Origin: Mycobacterium nebraskense
GTDB taxonomy: Bacteria > Actinomycetota > Actinomycetes > Mycobacteriales > Mycobacteriaceae
Assembly (NCBI RefSeq): GCF_002102255.1
Contig: NZ_LQPH01000047.1
Coordinates: 1 to 64,000, forward strand
DNA: 64,000 nucleotides
Direction: 5' to 3'
The notes beneath the pieces are model-generated. The model saw only the letters and a list, made by a program, of their open reading frames with translations. It did no database searches and was not told the DNA's origin. Both the position numbers and the translations under genes were made by a program. Of the stretch, positions 28,543-37,596 are shown piece after piece (positions within the stretch are counted from its first letter, which is position 1; every line of letters begins with the position of its first letter).

Positions 28543-28974
28543 TCACTTTCCGTTCGACTGCACCTGGACGTGCCGCTCGGCCGGCTTCGCCTCCGAAACC
28601 GCCACCGACACGGTGAGGATGCCTTTGTCGTAATTAGCTTCGATGTTTTCTTCGTCGGCGCCCGCCGGCAACGCCACGGTCCGAATGAACGAGCCGTAGG
28701 AGAATTCGGAGCGCCCGTCGAAGTCTTTCTTCTCGCTGCGCTCGGCCTTGATGGTGAGCTGTCCGTCGCGCACGGTGACGTCGAGGTTCTTTGCGGGGTC
28801 GACGCCGGGGATTTCCGCGCGCACCACGTAGCGGCCCTCCTTCATCTCGTCTTCGAGCCGCATCATGCGGGTATCGAAAACGGGCCGAAGTCCGGTCAGG
28901 GCGGGGAAGCCGGCGAACAGGTCGGAGAACTCGGGAAAGAGCGACCTCGGCCGCCGAACGGGAAGGATAGTCAT
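28543..28974 (-). CDS. hspX: alpha-crystallin HspX (Acr)
   Basis: A 143-residue small heat-shock protein. The N-terminus ILPVRRPRSLFPEFSDLFAG and crystallin core (YVVRAEIPGVDPAKNLDVTV, IRTVALPAGADEENIEANY, KGILTVSVAVSE) match Rv2031c almost throughout. It is an ATP-independent chaperone and the classic dormancy antigen. GGAG lies eight bases before the ATG. It is first gene of hspX-Rv2030c-pfkB and has a strong DosR box 68 bases upstream. Confidence 0.97.
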   Translation of the reverse strand: MTILPVRRPRSLFPEFSDLFAGFPALTGLRPVFDTRMMRLEDEMKEGRYVVRAEIPGVDPAKNLDVTVRDGQLTIKAERSEKKDFDGRSEFSYGSFIRTVALPAGADEENIEANYDKGILTVSVAVSEAKPAERHVQVQSNGK

Positions 28975-29041
28975 GGCAATCTCCTTAGCCTCAGACTTAC
29001 CTCTAGGAGTTCATCCGACCACCCCGGCGAAATCGGCGGTA

Positions 29042-29056
29042 GGGACCGAAGTCCCA
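29042..29056. promoter_or_regulatory. DosR box (hspX operon)
   Basis: GGGACCGAAGTCCCA has both GGGAC and GTCCC arms. It is one of the best matches to the consensus in the window. Confidence 0.75.
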
Positions 29057-29078
29057 GGCTTGCGGGTCGTTCGTCGGC

Positions 29079-29318
29079 TCAGCGCCTCCGACGCAACTCG
29101 CCGATATAAGCCATGACCCGGTTGAGGATCAGGCCGTAGGCGTCGCCGTCTTCGGTAAGACGGACCAATCCGCGGTGGCGGAGAAAGCCATCGAGGCGCT
29201 GGTCCAGGCGCCAGTCGACATAGGTGTCGCCGGCATAGGGCGAGTGCAGGAACTCGAACGCGAGCTCATCGACGTCGGCGTCCGTCAATGATGGGCATCC
29301 GTCGGTGGTAGAAGGCAT
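29079..29318 (-). CDS. small conserved hypothetical protein
   Basis: A 79-residue acidic-then-basic helical protein: DADVDELAFEFLHSPYAG, DWRLDQRLDGFLRHRG, a GLILNRVMAYIGELRRRR tail. No catalytic motif is seen and I cannot name a family. ATG 29318 follows the DUF1918 stop by seven bases, so it is third gene of the acg-DUF1918 operon. The longer frame starting at 29372 would overlap DUF1918 and is less likely. Confidence 0.7.
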   Translation of the reverse strand: MPSTTDGCPSLTDADVDELAFEFLHSPYAGDTYVDWRLDQRLDGFLRHRGLVRLTEDGDAYGLILNRVMAYIGELRRRR

Positions 29319-29325
29319 CTTCTGG

Positions 29326-29595
29326 TTACCCGCCTCGGACGTGGTCCCGTATGGCGGCTTGCATCGCGGCAAATCGCGACCGTGCTCGCTCGTCGGCGGC
29401 CTTCTGTTCCGCGGCGGTGACGACTATCGCGTCGGGGCCGGGGAACACGGTCGCCTCCTCCCCGGTGGCCAGCCACCGAACCCGGTAGGGCGGTTCACCA
29501 TCCGGCGAACGCACCGAGGTGATCAACCCGCGCAGATCCGGACGCCCGATCGTGGCGCTCTTGATGACGAGCCAGTCCCCTGCATGGGCATTCAC
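29326..29595 (-). CDS. DUF1918 protein
   Basis: An 89-residue protein with the DUF1918 pattern: AGDWLVIKSATIGRPDLRGLI, then PPYRVRWLATGEEATVFPGPDA, a small SH3-like beta barrel. A charged helical tail follows (EQKAADERARSRFAAMQAAIRDH), which is extra to the core. The function is unknown; members sit frequently in stress loci of actinobacteria. It lies 43 bases behind the acg-type gene. Confidence 0.85.
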   Translation of the reverse strand: MNAHAGDWLVIKSATIGRPDLRGLITSVRSPDGEPPYRVRWLATGEEATVFPGPDAIVVTAAEQKAADERARSRFAAMQAAIRDHVRGG

Positions 29596-29638
29596 TATCG
29601 TCTCCCTTCGAAGATATTGAGGCGCAACCGGACTCGCA

Positions 29639-30625
29639 CTACCGGCGCATCTCCAAGACCTCGCGTATGGGCCGCCGCGGCGTCGGTTCGGGAGCGCCCT
29701 TGCCCGCGGATGCGGTGCCCACCCGGATCAAGACCTGGGGTACCGCCTCGGCATCGGATATGAGCTCCCGAATCATGTCGCGACTGGCTTGCAGCTCCGT
29801 CACGTGCGTCACGGTGCAGGTCGCCATGCCGGCCATGGTGCACTCCAGCAGAATCGCCGAAAGCGCCTGGCCGCAACGAAATGCGTCCGCGCGGGTGTCC
29901 CCCGGCGTGGACAGGACAAGGACCTTTGCTTGATCGTGGAGACCCGCGGAACTCGGCCGGGTGTGCCCCTCGGCGGGAAATCGGCGGTTCACGTCGACGG
30001 CGCCGGGCTGCGTCTCGTTCACCAGCGCGGCTTCGGGTATGCCGTCGTCGTGCCGGCCCGGCGCTGTCCACCAACGTAATTCGTGCTGGTAGAGGTCGTC
30101 GTAGCGGCGTAAGGCCTCATTGAGGCGAGCGGCCTCCACCAGCAATGGCAGCGCGTTGTCGGCGAGCACGTCGAGGGTGGCCACGTCACCGTTGAAGGCA
30201 CTCCGCAGCACCGGCTCGAAGGACGCCCAATCCCTCGGTGCACCGAACGGGCGCCGGTCGGTCCTGCGACGCAGGATCGCCGCGGCGCGGTCTCGTCGGG
30301 CGACGGCGACGTAGTGGGCGGAAACGAAGTCGATCGAGGCCAGGTGGTCGAGGTTGTTGGGGTTGGGAAACTCGTCGACGTTGCTCTCCCACCCGTCGGC
30401 GGCCATCGCGACCCGGAAGTGATCGAGCACCGCGCCGCAGCTGATGATCGACTCGCGGCCCGAGCTGTCGGCCGAGGGCACCATGCGGTGCGGGTCGGCG
30501 AAGAGATCGACTGTCGGGCCGCCGGCGACCCATCGCCATGGCTGGCTGTTGTGCAGCGAGGGTGCCCGGCAGGCGAGCTCCACCGCCTTGGTGAGCACTT
30601 TGGTGTCGACCATCGTTGGGGTCAT
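29639..30625 (-). CDS. acg: Acg-family nitroreductase-like protein (Rv2032-like)
   Basis: A 328-residue Acg-family protein. The signature CRAPSLHNSQPWRW, RRRTDRRPFGAP, ALSAILLECTMAGMATCTVTHVTEL and QVLIRVGTA segments are all kept. Rv2032 (Acg) is next to hspX in M. tuberculosis, though divergent; here it is upstream of hspX on the same strand. It is likely an FMN-binding protein without classical nitroreductase activity. ATG 30625 is chosen with GAGAGG upstream. Three DosR-like boxes lie between it and the divergent acetyl-CoA synthetase. Confidence 0.9.
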   Translation of the reverse strand: MTPTMVDTKVLTKAVELACRAPSLHNSQPWRWVAGGPTVDLFADPHRMVPSADSSGRESIISCGAVLDHFRVAMAADGWESNVDEFPNPNNLDHLASIDFVSAHYVAVARRDRAAAILRRRTDRRPFGAPRDWASFEPVLRSAFNGDVATLDVLADNALPLLVEAARLNEALRRYDDLYQHELRWWTAPGRHDDGIPEAALVNETQPGAVDVNRRFPAEGHTRPSSAGLHDQAKVLVLSTPGDTRADAFRCGQALSAILLECTMAGMATCTVTHVTELQASRDMIRELISDAEAVPQVLIRVGTASAGKGAPEPTPRRPIREVLEMRR

Positions 30626-30682
30626 TGCTCGTCGCCTCTCCTGTCTCACTCGGACCCTCAGGCATGCGGGCATCGCGCGCCA

Positions 30683-30697
30683 GGGTCCTTGGTCCCC
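30683..30697. promoter_or_regulatory. DosR-like box 1 of the acg/acs divergent promoter
   Basis: GGGTCCTTGGTCCCC lies 58 bases before acg. It is nearly the same as the site at 41064. Confidence 0.6.
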
Positions 30698-30703
30698 AGG
30701 CTC

Positions 30704-30718
30704 AGGTCATTGGGCCCG
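30704..30718. promoter_or_regulatory. DosR-like box 2 of the acg/acs divergent promoter
   Basis: AGGTCATTGGGCCCG lies six bases from box 1. Confidence 0.4.
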
Positions 30719-30738
30719 CCGCGCGGCCGGGGCGACTG

Positions 30739-30753
30739 ATGACCTTTGTCTCT
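30739..30753. promoter_or_regulatory. DosR-like box 3 of the acg/acs divergent promoter
   Basis: ATGACCTTTGTCTCT lies 60 bases before the acetyl-CoA synthetase start. Confidence 0.5.
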
Positions 30754-30812
30754 ATTGCGGCGTCGCCGCGCGACAAACGATGAAGACGACCACGCCAACC
30801 TAGGAAACCCTG

Positions 30813-32615
30813 ATGGATGTCATCCACAAAACAGCCGCTGACTCTCGTGTTCAGCCCAACCTGACGGACTACGAGCGCGAGCGCGCCCGGTTCCGCTGGT
30901 CCGACATACCGGATTTGTGCGAAGGTATGGGGCCCGGCCTGTGCAACATCGCCTACGCCGCAGTTGATCGCCACAGGGAGGGTCCCGCCGCGAAGCGCAC
31001 GGCCTTGCGGTTCGTCACCGATAGGCCCGTGGACGGCGTGATCACCACCCACGACCTCAGTTATGCGGAGCTAGGCCGGCTGTCCAGGCGGTTCTCCGGC
31101 GCGCTGCGTTCGTTGGGCATCAATAAGGGCGATCGCGTGTTCACGCTCATGAGCCGCACCTCTGAGCTCTACATCGCGATGCTGGGCGCGCTGCGCAACG
31201 GCAGCGTCGTCTCGCCCTTGTTCTCGGCCTTCGGGCCCGAGCCGATTGCCACGCGAGTCAACATCGGGCAAGCCGACGTACTGGTGACCACCAGGGCGAT
31301 CTATCAGCGCAAGATCGCCAAGATCCGCGATCGACTGCCGTCGGTGCGGCACATCTTCGTCGTCGATGACGGCCAGGCCGACGGCGCGCCGCCGGGAACG
31401 CTCGACTTCTGGCAGTGGGTGGACGCGGCCGACGAGAACCCGCCGATCGAGCCCACCACCGCCGATGACCCGGCCTTACTGCACTTCACCAGCGGGACCA
31501 CCGGTACGCCCAAAGGCGCCATCCACGTGCACGGCGCCGTCGCGATGCACTACGTCACCGGCTTGTACGCGCTGGACCTGCACGCCGACGACACCTATTG
31601 GTGCACAGCCGATCCGGGCTGGGTGACGGGCACGTCCTACGGCATCATCAGCCCCCTGCTGCACGGGGTTACCTCCATCGTCGACGAAGCGGACTTCGAC
31701 GCCGAACGCTGGTACCGCATCCTGCAGGACCAGGGCGTCTCGGTGTGGTACACCGCACCGACCGCCATCCGGATGCTCATCAAGGCGGGACCGGAACTAC
31801 CCGCGCAATACCACTTTCCGCGGCTGCGCTTCATCGCCAGCGTCGGCGAACCGCTCAACCCGGAAGCGGTCTGGTGGGGAAAGCGGGTGCTGGGCTTGCC
31901 GATTCACGACAACTGGTGGCAGACCGAGACGGGCGGCATCATGATCGCCAACACACCCGCGTTCGACATCAAGCCCGGCTCGATGGGCCGCCCGCTGCCC
32001 GGGGTGGACGCATTCATCGTGCACCACAACGACGATGGCACCCCTGAGGTGATCGACGAACCCGGCGTCGAGGGCGAGCTCGCGCTCAAGCCCGGCTGGC
32101 CGTCGATGTTCCGCGGCTATCTGAACGCCGAAGAGCGATACCGAAACTCCTTCGCGGACGGCCTGTACCTGAGTGGCGATCTCGCGAAAAAGGATGCCGA
32201 CGGCTACTTCTGGTTCGTCGGGCGCAAGGACGACGTGATCAAGTCCGCGGGGCATCTGATCGGGCCGTTCGAAGTCGAAAGCGCGCTGACCGATCACCCG
32301 GCGGTCGCCGAGGCGGCCGTCATCGGCATACCCGATCCGACGGTCGGCGAGATGGTCAAAGCCTTTGTCACGCTGAAGAACGGTGTCGTGGCCGACGAAG
32401 ACCTGCGGCTGGAACTGCTGGGCCACGCCCGCAAGCGGCTGGGGGCCACCGTGGCGCCCAAGGAGATCGAGTTCGTCGACTCGCTGCCCCACACGAGCAG
32501 CGGCAAAATCATGCGGCGCCTGCTGAAGGCCCGCGAACTCGGCTTGCCCGAAGGGGATACCTCCACCATCGAGCAGCAGCAAGCGATTCATCACGCCGAA
32601 GGGGTGCCGTCATGA
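30813..32615 (+). CDS. acetyl-CoA synthetase-like acyl-CoA ligase
   Basis: A 600-residue AMP-forming ligase. The P-loop is [10 protein letters not shown], the AcsA-type segments are [10 protein letters not shown] and GSMGRPLPG, the hinge is [16 protein letters not shown], and the C-terminal lysine motif [11 protein letters not shown] is the usual acetylation target of Pat. It would activate acetate or a short acid as acyl-CoA. It is shorter than canonical Acs (about 650) and begins unlike it, so propionate or another short acid is possible. It is first gene of a six-gene operon and overlaps the E1-alpha gene by four bases. Confidence 0.88.
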   Translation: MDVIHKTAADSRVQPNLTDYERERARFRWSDIPDLCEGMGPGLCNIAYAAVDRHREGPAAKRTALRFVTDRPVDGVITTHDLSYAELGRLSRRFSGALRSLGINKGDRVFTLMSRTSELYIAMLGALRNGSVVSPLFSAFGPEPIATRVNIGQADVLVTTRAIYQRKIAKIRDRLPSVRHIFVVDDGQADGAPPGTLDFWQWVDAADENPPIEPTTADDPALLHFTSGTTGTPKGAIHVHGAVAMHYVTGLYALDLHADDTYWCTADPGWVTGTSYGIISPLLHGVTSIVDEADFDAERWYRILQDQGVSVWYTAPTAIRMLIKAGPELPAQYHFPRLRFIASVGEPLNPEAVWWGKRVLGLPIHDNWWQTETGGIMIANTPAFDIKPGSMGRPLPGVDAFIVHHNDDGTPEVIDEPGVEGELALKPGWPSMFRGYLNAEERYRNSFADGLYLSGDLAKKDADGYFWFVGRKDDVIKSAGHLIGPFEVESALTDHPAVAEAAVIGIPDPTVGEMVKAFVTLKNGVVADEDLRLELLGHARKRLGATVAPKEIEFVDSLPHTSSGKIMRRLLKARELGLPEGDTSTIEQQQAIHHAEGVPS

Positions 32616-33583
32616 CCGATACGAAGCTGGCCCATGAACTGTTGTCCGACATGGTCCGCGTTCGGCGGATGGAGGAAAAATGCGCGGAACTGTACAGCGC
32701 GGCCAAGATTCGCGGATTCCTGCACCTCTACGTCGGTGAGGAGGCTGTGGCCGCCGGGTCGCTGCGCGCGCTGGCCGACGACGACGCGGTGGTCGCGACC
32801 TATCGCGAGCACGCGCACGCGCTGCTGCGCGGCATCCCGATGCCCTCGATCATGGCCGAGATGTTCGGCAAGCAGGAGGGCTGCTCGCGCGGCCGCGGCG
32901 GTTCGATGCACCTGTTCGACGCGGTCAAGCGGTTCTATGGGGGTAACGCGATCGTGGCCGGCGGGCTGCCGCTCGCGGTGGGCATCGCGCTGGCCGACGC
33001 CATGCTGCAGCAGAAGCGGGTGACCGCCTGCTACTTCGGCGACGGCGCGGTGGCCGAAGGCGCGTTTCACGAGTCGTTGAACATGGCCGCGCTGTGGAAC
33101 CTGCCGGTGTTGTTCTGTTGCGAGAACAACCTTTACGCGATGGGCACCGCACTGGACCGGGCCCAGTCGCAGACCGACCTCACCGTCAAGGCGGCCGCCT
33201 ATCGCGTTCCCACGCTGGCCGTCGACGGGATGGATGTCGAGGCGTGCCACGCGGCCGCACAGCAGGGTGTCGATCACGTCCGCGACACCGGCGGCCCGTT
33301 CTTCATCGAGTTCCGCACCTACCGGTTCCGGGCACATTCGATGTTCGACCCGGAACTGTACCGGGACAAGGCCGAGGTCGAGCGGTGGCGCGAGCGTGAC
33401 CCGATCCAGGCATTCACCGAGAAGTGCTTGGGCGACGGCACGCTGTCCGACGCCGACGTGCATGAGATCGAAGCTGCGGCGGCCACCGAGATCGAGGAGG
33501 CGGTGGCGTTCGCCGAGGCCGGAACGTGGGAGGACGTTGCGGATCTCGAACGCGACGTGCTGACTCCGGAGGCGGCGCGATGA
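32612..33583 (+). CDS. 2-oxoacid dehydrogenase E1 alpha subunit
   Basis: A 323-residue thiamine-diphosphate subunit of the pyruvate/acetoin dehydrogenase type. The TPP motif starts at [18 protein letters not shown] and ends in CENN, with [11 protein letters not shown] earlier and [13 protein letters not shown] as the phosphorylation-loop-like region. It pairs with the E1-beta gene to decarboxylate a 2-oxoacid. It overlaps the previous and next genes by four bases each (ATGA), showing tight translational coupling. The substrate cannot be fixed; pyruvate is likely by size and sequence type. Confidence 0.9.
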   Translation: MTDTKLAHELLSDMVRVRRMEEKCAELYSAAKIRGFLHLYVGEEAVAAGSLRALADDDAVVATYREHAHALLRGIPMPSIMAEMFGKQEGCSRGRGGSMHLFDAVKRFYGGNAIVAGGLPLAVGIALADAMLQQKRVTACYFGDGAVAEGAFHESLNMAALWNLPVLFCCENNLYAMGTALDRAQSQTDLTVKAAAYRVPTLAVDGMDVEACHAAAQQGVDHVRDTGGPFFIEFRTYRFRAHSMFDPELYRDKAEVERWRERDPIQAFTEKCLGDGTLSDADVHEIEAAAATEIEEAVAFAEAGTWEDVADLERDVLTPEAAR

Positions 33584-34557
33584 AGACCAGCTACCGGACC
33601 GCCGTGCACGATGCGCTGCGCGACGCCCTGCGCGACGACCCGCGGGTGGTGCTGATGGGTGAGGATGTCGGACGGTATGGGGGAACGTACGCCGCCTCCA
33701 AGGGCCTGTTGGACGACTTCGGGCCGGACCGCGTGCGGGATACGCCGCTGTCGGAATTGGGCTTCGTCGGCATCGGGATCGGCGCGGCGCTCAACGGCCT
33801 GCGCCCGATCGTGGAAGTCATGACGGTCAACTTCAGCCTGCTGGCACTCGACCAGATCGTCAATACCGCTGCGGCCCTTCGTCATATGTCGGGTGGGCAA
33901 TTCTCGGTGCCGATCGTCGTCCGCATGGCCACGGGTGCCGGGCGCCAGCTCGCCGCGCAGCATTCGCACAGCCTCGAGCCCTGGTATGCCCACATCCCGG
34001 GCATCAAGGTGGTGGCTCCGGCCACCGTCGAGGACGCGTACGGCATGCTGGCACCGGCCCTGGCGGACCCGGACCCGGTGGTGATCTTCGAGCACGTTCA
34101 GCTCTACAACACCTCAACGGATGTCGATGTTCTCGCCCCGACGGACATCTCGCGGGCGGCGGTCCGCCGCAGCGGCAGCGACGTCACCTTGATCACCTAC
34201 GGCGGTAGCCTGCCGAAGACGCTCGACGCCGCCAACGAGCTGTCGCTGGCCGGAATCGACTGCGAGGTAGTCGATTTGCGGGTGTTGCGGCCACTTGACG
34301 ACGAGACCATCCTCGACTCCGTCCGCAAGACACATCGAGCGGTGGTGGTCGACGAGGCGTGGCGCACCGGGAGCCTGGCCGCGGAAATCACCGCACGCGT
34401 GATGGAGGGCGCCTTCTACGACCTCGACGCGCCGGTGGCCCGGGTGTGCAGCACCGAGGTGCCCATGCCTTACGCCAAGCACCTGGAAGAGGCCGCCCTA
34501 CCTCAAACCGCCAAGATCGTCACCGCCGTGCAGAGCCTTTTCGGGAACCCGTCGTGA
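33580..34557 (+). CDS. 2-oxoacid dehydrogenase E1 beta subunit
   Basis: A 325-residue transketolase-like subunit: [18 protein letters not shown], the [20 protein letters not shown] region, then [20 protein letters not shown], and a C-terminal [15 protein letters not shown] domain. It forms the alpha2beta2 E1 heterotetramer. ATG 33580 lies inside the E1-alpha stop, and its own stop overlaps the GTG of the E2 gene. Confidence 0.92.
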   Translation: MKTSYRTAVHDALRDALRDDPRVVLMGEDVGRYGGTYAASKGLLDDFGPDRVRDTPLSELGFVGIGIGAALNGLRPIVEVMTVNFSLLALDQIVNTAAALRHMSGGQFSVPIVVRMATGAGRQLAAQHSHSLEPWYAHIPGIKVVAPATVEDAYGMLAPALADPDPVVIFEHVQLYNTSTDVDVLAPTDISRAAVRRSGSDVTLITYGGSLPKTLDAANELSLAGIDCEVVDLRVLRPLDDETILDSVRKTHRAVVVDEAWRTGSLAAEITARVMEGAFYDLDAPVARVCSTEVPMPYAKHLEEAALPQTAKIVTAVQSLFGNPS

Positions 34558-35777
34558 TCGAATTCAAGATGCCCTCGCTCGGCTCGGACATGGATGAAGG
34601 CACCCTGAACGAGTGGCTGGTCAAGCCCGGGGACACGGTGACTCGCGGCCAGGTCGTGGCGATCGTCGAGACCACCAAGGCCGCCGTCGAAGTCGAATGC
34701 TGGCAGGAAGGCACCGTCAACGAGCTCGTCGTGCCCGTCGGTGAAACCGTCCAGGTGGGAACGACGTTGGCCACGCTGACGGCACCCGGCGAGCAGGCGG
34801 AGAAGCGCCCGACGCCACGGCCGTCGACCAAGGCGGCCACCAAGCCGGCGACGGCGCCGCCGCCGCCGACGCCGACTGCACCGTCGGCGCCCACCGCTCC
34901 CCCGACCGCCCCCGGGCGGCGCCGCTGGGTGTCTCCGGCCGCACGGCGGTTGGCCCAGTCGCTGGGCGTCGACATCGAGTCGGTGAGCGGCACCGGACCG
35001 CAGGGCGCCGTCACCATCAACGACGTCGAGCACGCGGCCGCGGCCAAGCCGGTCGCGGTCGCGCAACCGGTCGCGCAACCGGCGGCCAAGCCGACGGCGG
35101 CCGACCGCGCCACACAGATGCGAAAGTCGATCGCCGCCGCGATGAGCCGGTCGAAGCGGGAGATCCCGCACTACTACCTCGCCGAAGAAATCATGCTGGA
35201 AAAGTCGCTGTCCTGGCTGACGACGAGAAATGCGCAGCGATCCATCGACGAACGGGTCCTGCCGGCCGTCTTGCTCTTGAAGGCCGTCGGCGTCGCCGCG
35301 CAGCGGTTCGGTGAGTTCAACGGATTCTGGCGGGAAGACGGGTTCGAGCCCGCGGCGGGGGTTCATGTCGGTGTCGGGATATCGCTGCGCGGGGGCGGCC
35401 TGGTCGCGCCGGCCATTCACGACGTGCCGGAGAAGAAGCTGGACGAACTCATGGACGACCTCACCGATCTGGTGGGGCGGGCGCGTACCTTCTCGATGCG
35501 GAGTTCGGAGATGTCGGACCCGACCATCACGGTCACCAACCTCGGCGACCAGGGCGTCGATGCGGTCTTCGGCGTCATCTATCCGCCGCAGGTCGCGATC
35601 GTCGGTTTTGGCCAGCCGGCCGAGCGGGTCTGCGTCATCGACGGCGGGATCCGGGTCGTCACAACGGTCCAGGCAACGCTCGCCGCCGACCACCGCGCCA
35701 GCGACGGACACCGGGGCGCGCTATTCCTCGCCGCGATCAACGAGCTGCTCCAGCAGCCCGACCTACTAGAAAAGTGA
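34554..35777 (+). CDS. dihydrolipoamide acyltransferase E2
   Basis: A 407-residue E2. One lipoyl domain (residues 1-78) carries the lipoyl lysine in [12 protein letters not shown] Pro/Ala/Thr linker, a peripheral subunit-binding domain ([23 protein letters not shown]) and the catalytic domain with DHRASDG follow. It transfers the acyl group to CoA. The final 80 residues resemble Rv1734c of the M. tuberculosis DosR regulon, which as I recall is only an E2 fragment. No E3 gene is present, so a shared lipoamide dehydrogenase must serve. The GTG start overlaps the E1-beta stop. Confidence 0.9.
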   Translation: MIEFKMPSLGSDMDEGTLNEWLVKPGDTVTRGQVVAIVETTKAAVEVECWQEGTVNELVVPVGETVQVGTTLATLTAPGEQAEKRPTPRPSTKAATKPATAPPPPTPTAPSAPTAPPTAPGRRRWVSPAARRLAQSLGVDIESVSGTGPQGAVTINDVEHAAAAKPVAVAQPVAQPAAKPTAADRATQMRKSIAAAMSRSKREIPHYYLAEEIMLEKSLSWLTTRNAQRSIDERVLPAVLLLKAVGVAAQRFGEFNGFWREDGFEPAAGVHVGVGISLRGGGLVAPAIHDVPEKKLDELMDDLTDLVGRARTFSMRSSEMSDPTITVTNLGDQGVDAVFGVIYPPQVAIVGFGQPAERVCVIDGGIRVVTTVQATLAADHRASDGHRGALFLAAINELLQQPDLLEK

Positions 35778-35783
35778 TGCGCA

Positions 35784-36035
35784 ATGACCAATGAAGACAC
35801 TCGCGCCGTCGTCTTGTCGGTGCTGACGACCATCGCCCCCGAGATCGAACCCGACGAGATTCGCGACGACGTCCTGCTGCGCGACCAGGTCGATCTGGAT
35901 TCCATGGACTGGCTGAGCTTTCTGCGTGGGATTCACAAGCGGCTGCATGTCGATATCCCGGAGTCGGATTACGCATCGCTGCGGACACTGGCCGACGTGG
36001 TCGGTTACGTGGAGAAGAACGCGTCCAAAGTCTGA
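35784..36035 (+). CDS. stand-alone acyl carrier protein
   Basis: An 83-residue acidic four-helix ACP. The phosphopantetheine site reads DLDSMDW (Ser in a DSM instead of DSL motif), preceded by DDVLLRDQV and followed by LRGIHKRLHVDIPES. It differs from the housekeeping AcpM, which has a long C-terminal tail. It is located six bases after the E2 gene and before an Acg-type gene. It could carry acyl groups for the KAS III-type pair encoded in the other operon. It needs a phosphopantetheinyl transferase from elsewhere. Confidence 0.88.
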   Translation: MTNEDTRAVVLSVLTTIAPEIEPDEIRDDVLLRDQVDLDSMDWLSFLRGIHKRLHVDIPESDYASLRTLADVVGYVEKNASKV

Positions 36036-36060
36036 GCCGCGAAGCGCACAGGGGGTCGGC

Positions 36061-37041
36061 ATGATGGCTGAGAGGCCGGACATCGACGTGATCCAACGGG
36101 CGGTGCTGCTCGCCTGCCGCGCTCCCTCGGTGCACAACAGCCAGCCGTGGCGCTGGGTGACCGAGGCCGGCGCCCTGCGCCTGTTCGTCGACCGTCACCG
36201 GGCGATACCGGCCACCGATTATTCCGGCCGAGAAGTGATCCTGTCCTGTGGCGCCGTTCTGAACCACCTTTGCGTCGCCATGACCGCGGCGGGCTGGGAA
36301 CCGAAAGTGGAGCGGTTTCCCGACTCCAATGACCCCGGCCAGCTGGCCTCGGTCACCTTCAGCCCGCTAGAGCACGTGACCGAAGCCCAGCACCGCCGCG
36401 CCGAGGCCATCCTGCAGCGCCGCGCCGACCGGCTTCCGTTGGGACGCCCCACGTATTGGGACATGTTCGAACCCACACTGCGTGGCACCTTCGACGACAC
36501 CCAGGTCACCCTGGACGTTCTGCCCGACGAGGTGCGACCGCTCCTGGTGGAGGCGTCGCAACTCACCGAGGAGCTCCGCCGCGACGACTTGTACTATCAC
36601 GCCGAACTCGACTGGTGGACTTCCTCCTTCGTGTTGGCCGAGGGGATGCCGCCAAGCGCGCTGGCCTCCGACAAGGAGAGCTGGCGGGTCGACGTGGCCC
36701 GCAGCTTCCCGATCAGGAGCCACGCGGACCGGCGCGGTGAGGTCAAAGCGGATTGGGCGAAAATCCTTGTGCTGTCGACCCCCGAGGACACCAGGTCCGA
36801 CGTGTTGCTGTGCGGCGAAGTGTTGTCGACGGTGTTGCTGGAGTGCACGATGGCGGGCATGGCGACCTGTCCGCTCACCCATCTGATCGAACTCGACGAG
36901 AGCCGTGACATCGTGCGGGAACTCGTCGGCCGGCGCGGCGAGCCGCAAGTGTTGATCCGCGTGGGGATCGCGCCGCCGATGGAGCAACTTCCGCCGGCAA
37001 CTCCGCGGCGTCGGTTGGGCGATGTGCTGCAGATCCGCTAG
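36061..37041 (+). CDS. Acg-family nitroreductase-like protein
   Basis: A 326-residue third family member: CRAPSVHNSQPWRW, RRADRLPLGRPTYW, VLLECTMAGMATCPLTHLIEL, QVLIRVGIAPP. The RR(R/A)TDR motif has Ala instead of Thr here (RRADR), a small change near the flavin site. ATG 36061 is preceded by a modest GGGGG sequence. It is last gene of the acs-dehydrogenase-ACP operon, 25 bases after the ACP. Its recurring company with lipid genes suggests a redox or flavin-buffer role. Confidence 0.88.
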   Translation: MMAERPDIDVIQRAVLLACRAPSVHNSQPWRWVTEAGALRLFVDRHRAIPATDYSGREVILSCGAVLNHLCVAMTAAGWEPKVERFPDSNDPGQLASVTFSPLEHVTEAQHRRAEAILQRRADRLPLGRPTYWDMFEPTLRGTFDDTQVTLDVLPDEVRPLLVEASQLTEELRRDDLYYHAELDWWTSSFVLAEGMPPSALASDKESWRVDVARSFPIRSHADRRGEVKADWAKILVLSTPEDTRSDVLLCGEVLSTVLLECTMAGMATCPLTHLIELDESRDIVRELVGRRGEPQVLIRVGIAPPMEQLPPATPRRRLGDVLQIR

Positions 37042-37071
37042 ACGTTGCGCGGCGGTATGGCGAAGTGGGTA

Positions 37072-37086
37072 ACACCTTTGGTCACC
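37072..37086. promoter_or_regulatory. DosR-like box (weaker)
   Basis: ACACCTTTGGTCACC; the minus strand reads GGTGACCAAAGGTGT. It is paired with the strong site at 37094. Confidence 0.45.
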
Positions 37087-37093
37087 GTCCCGC

Positions 37094-37108
37094 GGGACTT
37101 TCGGCCGA
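37094..37108. promoter_or_regulatory. DosR box
   Basis: GGGACTTTCGGCCGA differs from the GGGACTTTCGGCCCT form at two bases. It lies 63 bases before the flavin-binding protein gene. Confidence 0.7.
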
Positions 37109-37171
37109 CGCCCCTGGCCGGCCTGCGCAATACCATCGAGTGTGTAGTGCTGCTGACGAAGGGGACGACTG

Positions 37172-37588
37172 ATGTCACTGATCGATGATGGGGTTTCCAT
37201 CCTGCCGGTGAACCAATGCTGGGATCTCCTGGCGGGCGTGACACTGGGGCGCCTGGTCACCAGCGTTGGTGGTCAGCCCGAGATCTTCCCGGTCAACTAC
37301 GTCGTGCAGCGCCACACTGTGCTGTTTCGCACCGCGGAGGGCACCAAGCTGGTCAGCACCGCGATAAACAACCGGGTGCTGTTCGAGGTGGACGACCACA
37401 ATGTCGCCGAGGGGTGGAGCGTGATCATCAAGGGTACCGCGCGCTCTCTTCGCTCCAACGAGGAAATCGAGGAAGCCGAGCGCGCCCAGGTACTGCCCTG
37501 GACCACGTCGGAGAAGTCGCACTACGTGCGGATCATCCCCGAGGTTGTCACCGGCCGCCGGTTCCGTTTCGGTGGGCCGGTGGAGTGA
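37172..37588 (+). CDS. pyridoxamine 5'-phosphate oxidase-fold protein
   Basis: A 138-residue split-barrel flavoprotein: QCWDLLAGVTLGRLVTSVGGQPEIFPVNYVV, VLFRTAEGTKLVSTAINNRVLFEVD, WSVIIKGTARSL. It is of the group binding FMN or F420 and related to the DosR-regulon protein Rv3129-type family, from memory. It may reduce a quinone or nitro compound. The GAAGGGG RBS lies before ATG 37172. It is a single gene with its own DosR boxes, converging on the DUF2156 gene. Confidence 0.84.
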   Translation: MSLIDDGVSILPVNQCWDLLAGVTLGRLVTSVGGQPEIFPVNYVVQRHTVLFRTAEGTKLVSTAINNRVLFEVDDHNVAEGWSVIIKGTARSLRSNEEIEEAERAQVLPWTTSEKSHYVRIIPEVVTGRRFRFGGPVE

Positions 37589-37596
37589 CCCTGCGG

